Numbered from the stretch's first letter, positions 8,329 to 16,435 are shown. The stretch: DNA of 35,003 nucleotides from Prolixibacteraceae bacterium (GCA_029975525.1 JARKOX010000227.1:1-35003), one strand, 5' to 3'. The notes: generated from the sequence alone by a model not told the origin. Made by a program: numbers and translations.

Positions 8329-8360
8329 AAGGGGCATCCGCAGGCAATTACCAGCCCCTT
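8329..8360 (-). terminator. Probable terminator after mqnE
   Basis: AAGGGGC (8329-8335) and GCCCCTT (8354-8360) are a perfect 7-bp GC-rich inverted repeat with an 18-base loop. It begins two bases after the mqnE stop codon. On the minus strand it is followed by TTTTGCC, so the T run is short. Confidence 0.5.
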
Positions 8361-8362
8361 AA

Positions 8363-9472
8363 CTAAAAAGTTGCCAGGATATTGTAGAGTGTGTCGCGCT
8401 CGGCAGGCCGAAAGCCGGCTGTACGGATCATTTCCACCAGTTCGGCGGTTGAGGCGGAAGGATTTTGCTCTTCGGCGCCGGCCATTGAATAGATGCGGGT
8501 CGAATCGTCGATCGTCCCGTCGAGGTCATCCACCCCAAAAAAGAGCGACAACTGCGCTACCTGCTTCCCAATCATGGGCCAGTAGGCTTTCAGGTGTGGA
8601 ATGTTATCGAGGAAAATCCGCGCCACGGCATAATTTTTCAGATCTTCAACCACCGTCGTCTCTTTTCGTGAAGAGTAAAGGTTATTGGCTTTTCTGAATT
8701 TCAGGGGAATAAAGGCGTTGAAGCCACCGGTTTGGTCCTGCAGGTGGCGGAGCCGGCTGAGGTGATCCACCCGGTGATGGTAGTTTTCTTTCAGTCCGTA
8801 CAACATGGTTGCATTGGTCGGGATTCCCATGCGGTGGGCAGTTGCGTGGATTTGCAGCCAGCCGGCTGAATCCGTTTTGTCGGGACAAATTTCGGCGCGT
8901 AATGTTTCGTCAAAAATTTCGGCGCCGCCGCCCGGCATCGATTCGAGCCCGGCCTCCTTTAACATGCGCAACCCCTCTTCAACAGTGAGGTTGCCCATTT
9001 TACACATCTGGTCGATCTCGACGGCCGTAAACGCCTTGATATGCGCGCCGGGCGCCTTTTCCCGCACCGCACGCAGCAGGTCGGCATAAAACCGCACATC
9101 CCGGTCGGGATGAACGCCGCCTACAATATGCACCTCGGTAGCTCCCTTCAACAGGTTTCGCTCCACCATTTCCACCATCTCTTCGATGCTGCACTCCCAG
9201 GCGCCTTTCTGGCCCGGATTGCGGCGGTACGAACAGAATTTGCAGTGGTTAATGCAAATATTGGTCGGTTCGATATGAAAATTCTTGTTGAAATAAACGT
9301 AATCCCTGCTGTGACGCCGTTTAACACTGCCGGCAAGCAATCCGAGCGCCGAGAGGTTATTACTTTCATACAGCTCAACCGCTTCTTCGGGAGAGATGCG
9401 ATTACCGGCCAGTACCTTCAATGCGATCTCCTTCAACGGCGCCGGTAATGTCAAACTTTCAAGAATACTCAT
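8363..9472 (-). CDS. mqnE: Aminofutalosine synthase (radical SAM, futalosine menaquinone pathway)
   Basis: It condenses an adenosyl radical with the enolpyruvyl benzoate made by MqnA to give aminofutalosine. The start chosen is the ATG at 9472 (369 aa); a TTG 30 bases upstream is in frame but less likely. The radical-SAM cluster motif is CINHCKFC with Cys73, Cys77 and Cys80. Family blocks that favour MqnE over the paralogous MqnC are KAFTAVEIDQM, GLESMPGGGAEIF, CPDKTDSAGWLQIHATAHRMG, NATMLYG and HRVDHLSRLRHLQDQTGGF. This suggests that the organism makes menaquinone by the futalosine route, although no other mqn gene lies in the window. It sits downstream of rpmH, separated by a hairpin. Confidence 0.88.
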   Translation of the reverse strand: MSILESLTLPAPLKEIALKVLAGNRISPEEAVELYESNNLSALGLLAGSVKRRHSRDYVYFNKNFHIEPTNICINHCKFCSYRRNPGQKGAWECSIEEMVEMVERNLLKGATEVHIVGGVHPDRDVRFYADLLRAVREKAPGAHIKAFTAVEIDQMCKMGNLTVEEGLRMLKEAGLESMPGGGAEIFDETLRAEICPDKTDSAGWLQIHATAHRMGIPTNATMLYGLKENYHHRVDHLSRLRHLQDQTGGFNAFIPLKFRKANNLYSSRKETTVVEDLKNYAVARIFLDNIPHLKAYWPMIGKQVAQLSLFFGVDDLDGTIDDSTRIYSMAGAEEQNPSASTAELVEMIRTAGFRPAERDTLYNILATF

Positions 9473-9525
9473 TTTTTCGGTTTTCAATGGAACACTGCCC
9501 AAAATGACGTATGTATAAACACGAA

Positions 9526-9553
9526 AAGGTAAGGATTTGTTATTCCTTACCTT
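9526..9553 (-). terminator. Terminator after rpmH
   Basis: AAGGTAAGGA (9526-9535) and TCCTTACCTT (9544-9553) form a perfect 10-bp stem with an 8-base loop. It lies about 30 bases past the rpmH stop codon. On the minus strand it is followed by TTCGTG, so with the stem's own end the T run is TTTT. It separates rpmH from mqnE. Confidence 0.65.
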
Positions 9554-9581
9554 CCCGGAAACCTAAAACTTCAGCAAAAAA

Positions 9582-9740
9582 TTATCTTTTGTGCCGCGGT
9601 TCGTCAGAAACGGTCAATCTTTTTCTTCCTTTTGCACGACGGGATTTCAACACTTTGCGGCCATTGGCAGTTGACATCCGTTCCCGGAAACCGTGCTTGT
9701 TTTTTCTTTTTCTGTTCGATGGTTGGAATGTTCTTTTCAT
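9582..9740 (-). CDS. rpmH: 50S ribosomal protein L34
   Basis: This 52-aa gene is read directly from the minus strand. The product starts [20 protein letters not shown], continues [20 protein letters not shown] and ends [12 protein letters not shown]. These are the hallmark L34 blocks: KRTFQPS, KHGFR.RM.T.NGR.VL and RRAKGRK.L. It is extremely basic and slightly longer than the usual 44-46 aa, as is common in Bacteroidetes, because of the C-terminal tail. It has its own promoter and terminator and is not next to rnpA, dnaA or dnaN, unlike the layout in many bacteria. Confidence 0.97.
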   Translation of the reverse strand: MKRTFQPSNRKRKNKHGFRERMSTANGRKVLKSRRAKGRKRLTVSDEPRHKR

Positions 9741-9784
9741 CGCGTATCTATTTCAAATATTTATCCTTTGATTTTTTAGGACTG

Positions 9785-9815
9785 CAAAAATAGACGATTT
9801 TTTGTTTCTTCCAAA
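9785..9815 (-). promoter_or_regulatory. Bacteroidetes-type promoter of rpmH
   Basis: On the minus strand TTTG (9812-9815) is followed after exactly 19 bases by TATTTTTG (9785-9792). This matches the Bacteroidetes sigma-70 consensus TTTG-N19-TAnnTTTG in every fixed base. The -7 box is 45 bases before the rpmH ATG. It is the best promoter match in the window. Confidence 0.8.
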
Positions 9816-9847
9816 GGTTTTTTTGAATGAAACAAAAATCCTCCGTG

Positions 9848-10216
9848 TCATTTTGAAAAAATCAGCTTAAAAGCAAAAAAGAGCATCAATATTCCAAAGA
9901 TTTTTTTGAGCACCCGGTCGGGAATTTGCATCACAAACCGGGAGCCAAAATAGGCTCCGATAAAAAAGGTGATGGCCAGCACCAACGCAAACTGCCAGTT
10001 GATGTACCCGGCTTTGTGGTAATTCCACACTGCCAGAATCCCCACCGGCGGCAGCATAAAAGCCAGGCTGGTGCCTTGCGCCTGGTGCTGCGAAAGGCCC
10101 AGGATAAACACCAGCGCCGGGATGATAATGATACCGCCCCCCACTCCCAGCAGGCCGGCCAGCACCCCCGACAGCAACCCGACTGCCACCAGGATCAGTA
10201 ATTCAGTAATCGACAT
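9848..10216 (-). CDS. Half-size TSUP (TauE/SafE) family permease
   Basis: An integral inner-membrane protein of the sulfite/sulfonate/anion exporter family. The length of 122 aa is half that of classic members (about 250 aa). It has about four membrane segments (roughly 5-45, 50-66, 72-92, 104-120) and the family signature GVLAGLLGVGGGIIIIPAL (17-35), followed by QHQAQGTSLAFMLP. Half-size TSUP proteins may work as dimers. The ATG at 10216 lies 12 bases after the response-regulator stop codon, so it is the last gene of the kinase-regulator operon. The transported substrate cannot be told. Confidence 0.88.
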   Translation of the reverse strand: MSITELLILVAVGLLSGVLAGLLGVGGGIIIIPALVFILGLSQHQAQGTSLAFMLPPVGILAVWNYHKAGYINWQFALVLAITFFIGAYFGSRFVMQIPDRVLKKIFGILMLFFAFKLIFSK

Positions 10217-10228
10217 CGTTTACAAATT

Positions 10229-10945
10229 TTAGTTACCAGACTTTACCGAAAACTTAAACCCAATTCCGTGCAGATTGACTATCCGGATATCGGGATCGTC
10301 GCCAAAATATTTCCGGAGACGGGAGATAAAAACATCGAGGCTGCGGCCTAAAAAATAGTCATTAGATCCCCACACTTTTTCCAGGATCTCATCGCGGCTG
10401 AGAACCTTGTTGGCATTGGCGGCAAAAAACCGGATCAGCTCGGCCTCCTTCAGGGTAAGACGGCGCACCTGCTCCCCGCGTTTCAGCGACAGGTCATCTT
10501 CTGCAAACAGGTAACTGCCAATGGCAACCGGCATTCCGGCACGGGAGGGCGGTTGTCCCACAAGGTGGTTATTGCTGCGTTTCAGAAAAATCTTCATCTT
10601 CAGCAGCAGCTCTTCCAGGCTGAAGGGTTTGGTGATATAATCGTCGCCCCCCAGGGTGAGGCCGACAATTTTGTCTTCGGTCATCGACCGCGCCGTCAAA
10701 AAAATAATCGGGATCTGGTCGTTACTTTTCCGGATCTCCCTGGCTACCGAAAAACCATCCAGCCGGGGAAGCATCACATCGAGAATAATAAGGGCATAAG
10801 ACTGGGCGGCAAAAAGCTCCAAGGCCTGACTGCCATCTTCGGCCACATCAACCACATAGCGGTTTTGTTCCAGGTTATCCTTCACGATAAACCGAAGGGC
10901 AGAATCGTCTTCTACCAGTAAAATCCGAACCAACTGATCATTCAT
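10229..10945 (-). CDS. OmpR/PhoB-family response regulator
   Basis: A 238-aa DNA-binding regulator. The receiver domain (about 6-122) has acidic Glu12/Asp13/Asp14, phosphoacceptor Asp56 in LIILDVMLPRLDG, Thr84 and Lys106 in DDYITKPFS. A winged-helix output domain follows (about 140-235), with LTLKEAELIRFFAANANKVLSRDEILEKVWG and SRSLDVFISRLRKYFG-type blocks. It resembles Bacteroides RprY. The start codon overlaps the kinase stop (ATGAATGA), so translation is coupled and the kinase is the partner. Likely targets include its own operon; see the repeats at 12277-12321. Confidence 0.95.
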   Translation of the reverse strand: MNDQLVRILLVEDDSALRFIVKDNLEQNRYVVDVAEDGSQALELFAAQSYALIILDVMLPRLDGFSVAREIRKSNDQIPIIFLTARSMTEDKIVGLTLGGDDYITKPFSLEELLLKMKIFLKRSNNHLVGQPPSRAGMPVAIGSYLFAEDDLSLKRGEQVRRLTLKEAELIRFFAANANKVLSRDEILEKVWGSNDYFLGRSLDVFISRLRKYFGDDPDIRIVNLHGIGFKFSVKSGN

Positions 10946-12224
10946 GCAAAATCGGGATTATTAAAACAAAGGTACTGCCTCCGTGCCGATTATCGGTGAC
11001 AAAAATTTTCCAGCCGTGGGCTTTCACAACTTTTCTGACATAATCGAGTCCGAGTCCAAAACCTTTTACATCGTGTACATTTCCGGTAGGGATGCGATAA
11101 AAACGGTTAAAAATCTTTTTCCGGTACTCTTTCGGGATGCCGATTCCGTTGTCTTCAATACTCAAATGAACTTTGTGGTGTTCGCGGACGACCGTCAACC
11201 GGATATCGGGCCTCTCCCTGCAGTATTTTACCGCATTTTCCAGGATGTTCTGCAAAATATTTCCCAGATGAAACGGGTCGGCCCAAATCAGCAGTTCTTC
11301 GTCGGGCAGGCCGAGGGCAACCTCTGCGGTTTGTCCCAGTTCCGACTGTTTAAACCGTCCGACGGTACTTTTCAGAAAACTCCCCAGCGACACCTTCTCC
11401 TGCACCAGACTGAATTTGTTCTTTTCGAGCGAAGCCAGTCCGAGCACCTTTTCCACATTTTTATTCAGCCGCGAACACTGCTCGTCGATGATGCGGACAT
11501 ATTCAAACAGCCGGTCGGGAGTTTGGAGGATCTTCCGGTCGCTGAGCACCCGGGCCGACAACCCGATGGAAGAGATCGGCGTTTTGAGTTCGTGGGTCAG
11601 GTTATTGATAAAGTTCTTCTGCACTTCGGTTAACTGGCGTTGCCGGATGATCACCCAGAGTGTGTAGCCGAAGAAGATCAGCACAATCAGCAGCAGGCCG
11701 GTGAAAAAATACCAGCTTTTGAGCCGCGAATGAAAATAGGGCGAACGGTCAGGAAAAAACACTCCGAAATAGTAAGTGTACTGATCGCTGGTAGTCCCGG
11801 GAAACACCACCTTCTTTTCCTGCCGGCAGGTATCGCTGCCGGGACAAAGATGCCCCTGGTAAATCATGCTGTCTTTGCTGCTGTCGTAAATGGCAAATTC
11901 AAAATCAGCGTCGATGGAGTGCCGCTTGAACTGCTCAATCAGCTGCGCCCTCAAAACTTTCGGGTCGATCACATCGTTGACGTTTACCAGATAATAATTG
12001 TTGGCCACCCGTTTCACCGGCTCAATATTGTCGAACTTCGACGTTTGCCCGGAAGCTTCCAGCAGTTGCCAGGCTACCTCTTTCAGGGCAATCGAGGTAC
12101 TTTCATGAAACTGCTGTTCGGTCAGATCGAGGGTATCTTTCAAAAAACCGAACTGAATCACAAAAATACCGGTTACCGAAAGAATGGCCAGAACAATGAT
12201 GTATTTGATTGCATTTCGTTTCAT
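10938..12224 (-). CDS. Membrane sensor histidine kinase (RprX-like)
   Basis: The protein has 428 aa from the ATG at 12224 (MKRNAIKYI). Another ATG at 12254 adds ten residues and cannot be excluded. Membrane segments at about 8-26 and 172-193 enclose a periplasmic sensor domain of about 145 residues. That domain has two cysteines, Cys127 and Cys133 (CPGSDTC), which could form a disulfide. The HisKA part has His211 in NNLTHELKTPISS. The ATPase domain has N330 in LQNILENAVKYC, EDNGIGIP (357-364), FNRFYRI and GFGLGL (388-393). There is no obvious HAMP domain. It phosphorylates the regulator encoded next, with an 8-base overlap. The signal is unknown. Confidence 0.94.
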   Translation of the reverse strand: MKRNAIKYIIVLAILSVTGIFVIQFGFLKDTLDLTEQQFHESTSIALKEVAWQLLEASGQTSKFDNIEPVKRVANNYYLVNVNDVIDPKVLRAQLIEQFKRHSIDADFEFAIYDSSKDSMIYQGHLCPGSDTCRQEKKVVFPGTTSDQYTYYFGVFFPDRSPYFHSRLKSWYFFTGLLLIVLIFFGYTLWVIIRQRQLTEVQKNFINNLTHELKTPISSIGLSARVLSDRKILQTPDRLFEYVRIIDEQCSRLNKNVEKVLGLASLEKNKFSLVQEKVSLGSFLKSTVGRFKQSELGQTAEVALGLPDEELLIWADPFHLGNILQNILENAVKYCRERPDIRLTVVREHHKVHLSIEDNGIGIPKEYRKKIFNRFYRIPTGNVHDVKGFGLGLDYVRKVVKAHGWKIFVTDNRHGGSTFVLIIPILHE

Positions 12225-12276
12225 CCGAACTACATTTTCTAAAAAAGCTACCATTTATCGGGACCACATCCTCCTC

Positions 12277-12321
12277 TTTAACAAATCATTAACAAATAAT
12301 AGCTCTTGATTAACAAATAAT
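12277..12321. promoter_or_regulatory. Three phased direct repeats, probable regulator-binding sites
   Basis: ATTAACAAATAAT occurs exactly at 12288-12300 and 12309-12321. A close copy, TTTAACAAATCAT (two differences), is at 12277-12289. Start-to-start distances are 11 and 21 bases, that is one and two helical turns. The array lies between the divergent kinase operon and the DUF1573 gene, 14 bases upstream of the DUF1573 -7 box. OmpR-family regulators typically bind such phased direct repeats. The binding protein is inferred. Confidence 0.55.
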
Positions 12322-12335
12322 TACAACGACTAACC

Positions 12336-12343
12336 TAACTTTG
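12336..12343 (+). promoter_or_regulatory. Promoter -7 element of the DUF1573 gene
   Basis: TAACTTTG is a perfect TAnnTTTG box, 43 bases upstream of the ATG at 12387. No TTTG is found at the -33 distance. The third direct repeat (12309-12321) occupies that region, which would fit a promoter that depends on an activator. Confidence 0.6.
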
Positions 12344-12386
12344 TTACAGTTTTTTGAAATTTCAGAAACAACAAATTTATACCATT

Positions 12387-13472
12387 ATGAAGTACTTGTT
12401 ATCAATTTTTGTAATGTTTTTGGCAGTTTCAACAGCTGTTAACGTACGAGCCCAGGCAAAACCCAAAATTGTTTTCGACAAACAGGAGCACAATTTTGGT
12501 TCTTTCAAGGAAAGTGCCGGCGTTCAGACGACAACTTTTGAATTTACCAACAAGGGCAATGTTCCCCTGATCCTGAACAACGTGCAGGCGTCGTGCGGAT
12601 GTACTACCCCGGCGTGGACGCGGGAACCGGTTGCTCCCGGCAGCAAAGGAAAGATCCAGGTAAGTTACAATCCGGCAAACCGCCCCGGCGCTTTCAGCAA
12701 AACCGTCACCGTCATGTCGAATGCCGAAACGCCCACGGTCATCCTGACCATCAGCGGGAAAGTGGAAGAACGGGAAAAAACCCTGGCAGAACTCTATCCG
12801 CAAACAATTGGCAGCCTGCGGGCCAAGCAGAGTTACATTTCGTTCGTTACCATCAAACAGAACGATGTTAAAACCGAAACCCTTGAACTGATCAACGACA
12901 CCGACCAGCCGATTGCCGTGGGTTTCAAACAGGTTCCGTCGCACATCAAAGCACAGGTTGAACCGACCACCATTCCGGCCAAAGGCAAAGGGATCCTCAC
13001 GGTAACCTACGATGCCAAAGCCGCCGGAACGCTTGGTTTCGCCTCGCATCGCATCTACCTGAGCCTGAACGGCGAAAACAACTACAATAACTCGATCGGC
13101 GTAAGCGCCACCATCGAAGAAGATTTCAGCACACTCTCCCCGCAGGAACTCGCCAATGCACCGGTTGCCAGCTTCGACTCCGAATCGGTTGACATGGGCG
13201 ACCTGAAACAAGGCGCCAAAGGAGAACACACCTTCACGCTGAAAAACAACGGCAAACGTGAACTGATCATCCGGAAGGTAAACTCTTCGTGCGGCTGCAC
13301 GGCTGTTTCGCCTTCAAAAAATGTGGTTGCCCCCGGCGAAAGTGTCCCGATCAAAGTGGTATTCGACTCTACCGGTAAAAAGGGACGCCAGAGTAAAACG
13401 GTCACCGTCATTACCAACGACCCGAAAAATCCGACGGTCACCCTTCGTGTCTCTTCGAACATTACGGTTTAA
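12387..13472 (+). CDS. Secreted DUF1573 protein with duplicated domain
   Basis: The ATG at 12387 gives 361 aa (a TTG 33 bases upstream is in frame but poor). A signal peptide covers about 1-23 (cut after VRAQA). Two DUF1573 immunoglobulin-like domains, at about 28-126 and 262-358, share the pattern F..G....G...T..F...N.G...L.I..V..SCGCT...P and carry SCGCT at 69-73 and 301-305. The middle segment (about 140-245) is a third, diverged beta domain without the CGC motif. Function is unknown; the fold is that of periplasmic adhesion or assembly domains. It diverges from the kinase operon with shared upstream repeats and ends at a strong terminator, so it is monocistronic. Confidence 0.9.
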   Translation: MKYLLSIFVMFLAVSTAVNVRAQAKPKIVFDKQEHNFGSFKESAGVQTTTFEFTNKGNVPLILNNVQASCGCTTPAWTREPVAPGSKGKIQVSYNPANRPGAFSKTVTVMSNAETPTVILTISGKVEEREKTLAELYPQTIGSLRAKQSYISFVTIKQNDVKTETLELINDTDQPIAVGFKQVPSHIKAQVEPTTIPAKGKGILTVTYDAKAAGTLGFASHRIYLSLNGENNYNNSIGVSATIEEDFSTLSPQELANAPVASFDSESVDMGDLKQGAKGEHTFTLKNNGKRELIIRKVNSSCGCTAVSPSKNVVAPGESVPIKVVFDSTGKKGRQSKTVTVITNDPKNPTVTLRVSSNITV

Positions 13473-13494
13473 CCCTTTGAAAAGCCTTTCTGAA

Positions 13495-13535
13495 AAAGGC
13501 GGTGGAGGCAAAATTTAGCTCCGCCGCCTTTTTCA
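13495..13535 (+). terminator. Strong rho-independent terminator after the DUF1573 gene
   Basis: AAAGGCGGTGGAG (13495-13507) pairs with CTCCGCCGCCTTT (13519-13531), a 13-bp stem with one T-G wobble and an 11-base loop, followed by TTCATTTTC so that the T run begins inside the stem end. It lies 22 bases after the stop codon. Confidence 0.85.
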
Positions 13536-13584
13536 TTTTCCTATTCGGCAAATCCTCACTATTTTCGCAAATATTTCAGATAAA

Positions 13585-14691
13585 ATGAAATTCGAAGAGA
13601 AACATATTGAAAACCAACCTCATTTTAAGGGGTTGAAAGTAAACGAAGGAATTGCCCAGCCAGCCCCGGTAAACGAAGATTCGGTCCGCCGCTTTTTAAA
13701 AAAACGCCGAAAAACCTACACTCCGGATGAATATGTAGCCGGCATCCTGCAAGGAAACATCACCCTGCTGAGCCAGGCTGTAACGCTGGTTGAGAGTTCA
13801 AAAACCGAACACCAGCAGATCGCCCAGGAGATCATCAAAAAGTGCCTGCCACACAGCGGAAATTCGGTGCGGGTGGGAATCACGGGCGTTCCGGGCGTTG
13901 GCAAAAGTACTTTTATTGAAGCGTTGGGAAGCCTCATCGCCCGGGAAGGCGGCAAGCTGGCGGTCTTGGCCATCGACCCCAGCAGCGAGCGCAGCAAGGG
14001 AAGCATCCTGGGCGACAAAACGCGCATGGAAGAGTTGTCTGGCGCACCCAATGCCTACATCCGCCCCAGCCCGTCGGCCGGATCGCTTGGCGGAGTCGCC
14101 CGTAAAACCCGCGAAACGGTTGTGCTTTGCGAAGCAGCCGGATTCAACACCATCTTCATCGAAACTGTCGGGGTAGGCCAAAGCGAAACCGCCGTTCATT
14201 CCATGACCGACTTTTTCCTGTTGCTGATGCTGGCCGGCGCCGGCGACGAACTGCAGGGAATTAAACGCGGCATCATGGAAATGGCCGATGTGGTAGCCAT
14301 CAACAAGGCCGATGGCAACAACCGCGAAAAAGCCGAGCTGGCACGTATCCAGTATCAAAATGCGCTGCATCTCTTCCCGGCCAAAGAGTCGGGATGGGAA
14401 CCCACGGCCCTCACCTGCTCGGCCTATGAAAAAAGCGGCATTCGCGAAATCTGGGATACCATCAACCGTTATCGGGAGCAAATCCAACAAAACGGATTTT
14501 TTGAAACCAACCGGAACGCCCAGGCGCGTTACTGGATGTTTGAGTCGATCGAGGAACAGTTGCGGAACAGCTTTTACCAGAATCCGGCGATCAAACACAA
14601 ACTCGCTGAGATGGAAGAGAAGGTACTGAAAGCGGAGATCAGCTCGTTTACCGCCGCCAGTCAGTTACTCAACCTCTATTTCAAACGGTAA
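13585..14691 (+). CDS. meaB: MeaB/ArgK-family G3E GTPase (methylmalonyl-CoA mutase chaperone)
   Basis: A P-loop GTPase that protects and reloads adenosylcobalamin on methylmalonyl-CoA mutase. The length of 368 aa is normal. Seen: Walker A GVPGVGKST (101-109), AIDPSSERSKGSILGDKTRM (129-148), RPSPSAGSLGGVARKTRE (160-177), switch region ETVGVGQSE (193-201), GDELQGIKRGIMEMADV (220-236) and NKAD (240-243). The N-terminal helical arm and C-terminal dimerisation segment are present. The mutase genes (mutA, mutB) are not in the window. It sits alone between a terminator and lpd. The leader has TATTTTCG, one base off the -7 consensus, about 30 bases upstream. Confidence 0.93.
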   Translation: MKFEEKHIENQPHFKGLKVNEGIAQPAPVNEDSVRRFLKKRRKTYTPDEYVAGILQGNITLLSQAVTLVESSKTEHQQIAQEIIKKCLPHSGNSVRVGITGVPGVGKSTFIEALGSLIAREGGKLAVLAIDPSSERSKGSILGDKTRMEELSGAPNAYIRPSPSAGSLGGVARKTRETVVLCEAAGFNTIFIETVGVGQSETAVHSMTDFFLLLMLAGAGDELQGIKRGIMEMADVVAINKADGNNREKAELARIQYQNALHLFPAKESGWEPTALTCSAYEKSGIREIWDTINRYREQIQQNGFFETNRNAQARYWMFESIEEQLRNSFYQNPAIKHKLAEMEEKVLKAEISSFTAASQLLNLYFKR

Positions 14692-14809
14692 GCTGGTTTT
14701 GAGGGATTAAAACGGAATGGTTGCAACTTTTGAATCGGATTGAAAAAACCTTTCCGAAACCAAAATGTTTCAATGGGTAGTCAATAATTAACAAAAGAAT
14801 ACAAACATC

Positions 14810-16201
14810 ATGAACTACGATTTATTGGTCATCGGCAGCGGACCAGGCGGATACGTGGCCGCCATCCGGGCTTCTCAACTGGGAATGAAAGTTGGGGTTG
14901 TGGAAAAAGAAAACCTCGGCGGAATTTGTCTCAACTGGGGATGTATCCCTACCAAATCGCTGCTGAAAAGCGCTCAGGCTTACGAATACGCGCTGCACGC
15001 CGCGGATTACGGTGTTTCAATTACCGGCGAGGTAAAACCCGATTTTGATGCAATGGTAAAACGCAGCCGTGGTGTGGCCGAAGGGATGAGCAAAGGCATT
15101 CAGTTTCTTTTCAAGAAAAACAAAATAGATACCCTATCCGGCTTTGGCAAACTGGCCGGAAAAAACAGCGTGGAGGTTACCGATGAAGCAGGCAACAAAA
15201 CTGTTTTCACCGCGCCGCACATTATCCTGGCAACCGGTGCACGCACCCGCCAGCTGCCCAACCTGCCGCTGGATGGCGTTAAAATTTTCGGTTACCGGAA
15301 AGCCATGACACTGCCCAAACAGCCCCAATCGATGGTGGTGGTGGGCTCGGGTGCCATTGGCAGTGAATTTGCCTATTTCTACCAATCGATCGGAACCCGT
15401 GTTACGCTGGTTGAATTTCTCCCCAGCGTCGTCCCCAACGAAGACGAGGAAGTTTCCAGACAACTGGAGCGCTCCTTCAAAAAAATGGGCATGAAAGTCC
15501 TGACCAGCTCATCGGTGGAAAAAGTAGATATCTCGGGAGAACTTTGCAAAGTGACCATTAAAACCAAAAAAGGGGAAGAGATCGTTGAAGCCGAGGCAGT
15601 ACTTTCTGCGGTAGGCATCACCCCCAACACCGAAGGGATTGGCCTCGAAGAGGCCGGCGTGCAGCTGGAAAACGGCCGCGTAAAAGTAGATGAGTTCTAC
15701 CGCACCAATGTGGAAGGCGTCTATGCAATAGGCGACATCATCCCCGGACCAGCGCTGGCACACGTTGCTTCGGCCGAAGGGGTCATCTGTGTTGAAAAAA
15801 TTGCCGGACTCAACCCCGAACCGGTTAACTACAGCAATATTCCGGGATGCACCTACACCAGTCCGGAAGTTTCGTCGGTAGGACTCACCGAGGCCAAAGC
15901 CAAAGAGGCCGGCTACGAAGTAAAAGTTGGGAAATTCCCCTTTTCAGCCAGCGGAAAAGCCAGTGCAGCCGGACAAAAAGAGGGTTTCGTCAAGCTGGTC
16001 TTCGACGCCCGCTACGGCGAATTACTGGGCGCTCACATGATTGGCGGAAATGTTACGGAAATGATCGCCGAACTGGTTGTGGCCAAAAAACTGGAGATTA
16101 CCGGGCACGAGCTGATCAAATCCATTCATCCGCATCCAACCATGAGCGAAGCCATCATGGAAGCGGCCGCTGCAGCTTATGACGAGGTGATCCACATCTG
16201 A
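14810..16201 (+). CDS. lpdA: Dihydrolipoyl dehydrogenase (E3)
   Basis: This FAD enzyme reoxidises dihydrolipoamide in 2-oxoacid dehydrogenase complexes and/or the glycine cleavage system. It has the usual 463 aa. The FAD site is GSGPGGYVAA (9-18). The redox-active disulfide is Cys40/Cys45 in GGICLNWGCIPTKS. The NAD site is GSGAIGSEFA, and the second FAD motif is YAIGDI. The catalytic dyad is His442 and Glu447 in HPHPTMSEA. No E1 or E2 gene is adjacent, so it is an unlinked E3 that may serve several complexes. It ends at a terminator; no clear promoter motif is visible in the 118-base gap after meaB. Confidence 0.96.
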   Translation: MNYDLLVIGSGPGGYVAAIRASQLGMKVGVVEKENLGGICLNWGCIPTKSLLKSAQAYEYALHAADYGVSITGEVKPDFDAMVKRSRGVAEGMSKGIQFLFKKNKIDTLSGFGKLAGKNSVEVTDEAGNKTVFTAPHIILATGARTRQLPNLPLDGVKIFGYRKAMTLPKQPQSMVVVGSGAIGSEFAYFYQSIGTRVTLVEFLPSVVPNEDEEVSRQLERSFKKMGMKVLTSSSVEKVDISGELCKVTIKTKKGEEIVEAEAVLSAVGITPNTEGIGLEEAGVQLENGRVKVDEFYRTNVEGVYAIGDIIPGPALAHVASAEGVICVEKIAGLNPEPVNYSNIPGCTYTSPEVSSVGLTEAKAKEAGYEVKVGKFPFSASGKASAAGQKEGFVKLVFDARYGELLGAHMIGGNVTEMIAELVVAKKLEITGHELIKSIHPHPTMSEAIMEAAAAAYDEVIHI

Positions 16202-16258
16202 TTTCCGTCCCAAAAGAGTTCAAACAGAATTTACTCGAAAAATTTTATTAAATAATTG

Positions 16259-16293
16259 AAGGAGGGTAATGCAACAGCAACCCTCCTTTTTTT
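16259..16293 (+). terminator. Terminator after lpd
   Basis: AAGGAGGGT (16259-16267) pairs with ACCCTCCTT (16280-16288). An inner TGC/GCA pair (16270-16272 and 16277-16279) extends the stem. A run of T's follows (16287-16293). Confidence 0.85.
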
Positions 16294-16379
16294 ATAAAAA
16301 ATCAAAAGGCTGCATTCTATAGACGATTAGGACTATTTGTTTAAAAGTTTCACAACAAGTTGGAAATCAGCGTGATTTT

Positions 16380-16409
16380 TTTGTAGATATAAAGAAAATT
16401 CTACTTTTG
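16380..16409 (+). promoter_or_regulatory. Promoter of the OmpP1/FadL gene
   Basis: TTTG (16380-16383) is followed after 18 bases by TACTTTTG (16402-16409), which matches TAnnTTTG. The -7 box is 26 bases before the ATG at 16436. The spacing is one base short of the usual 19. Confidence 0.65.
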
Positions 16410-16435
16410 CCATAACAAAAAATTAAAAAACAATT

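Noticed and set aside
8363..9472. Cyclic dehypoxanthinyl futalosine synthase (MqnC) as product
   Set aside because: Blocks such as KAFTAVEIDQM and HRVDHLSRLRHLQD fit MqnE better.
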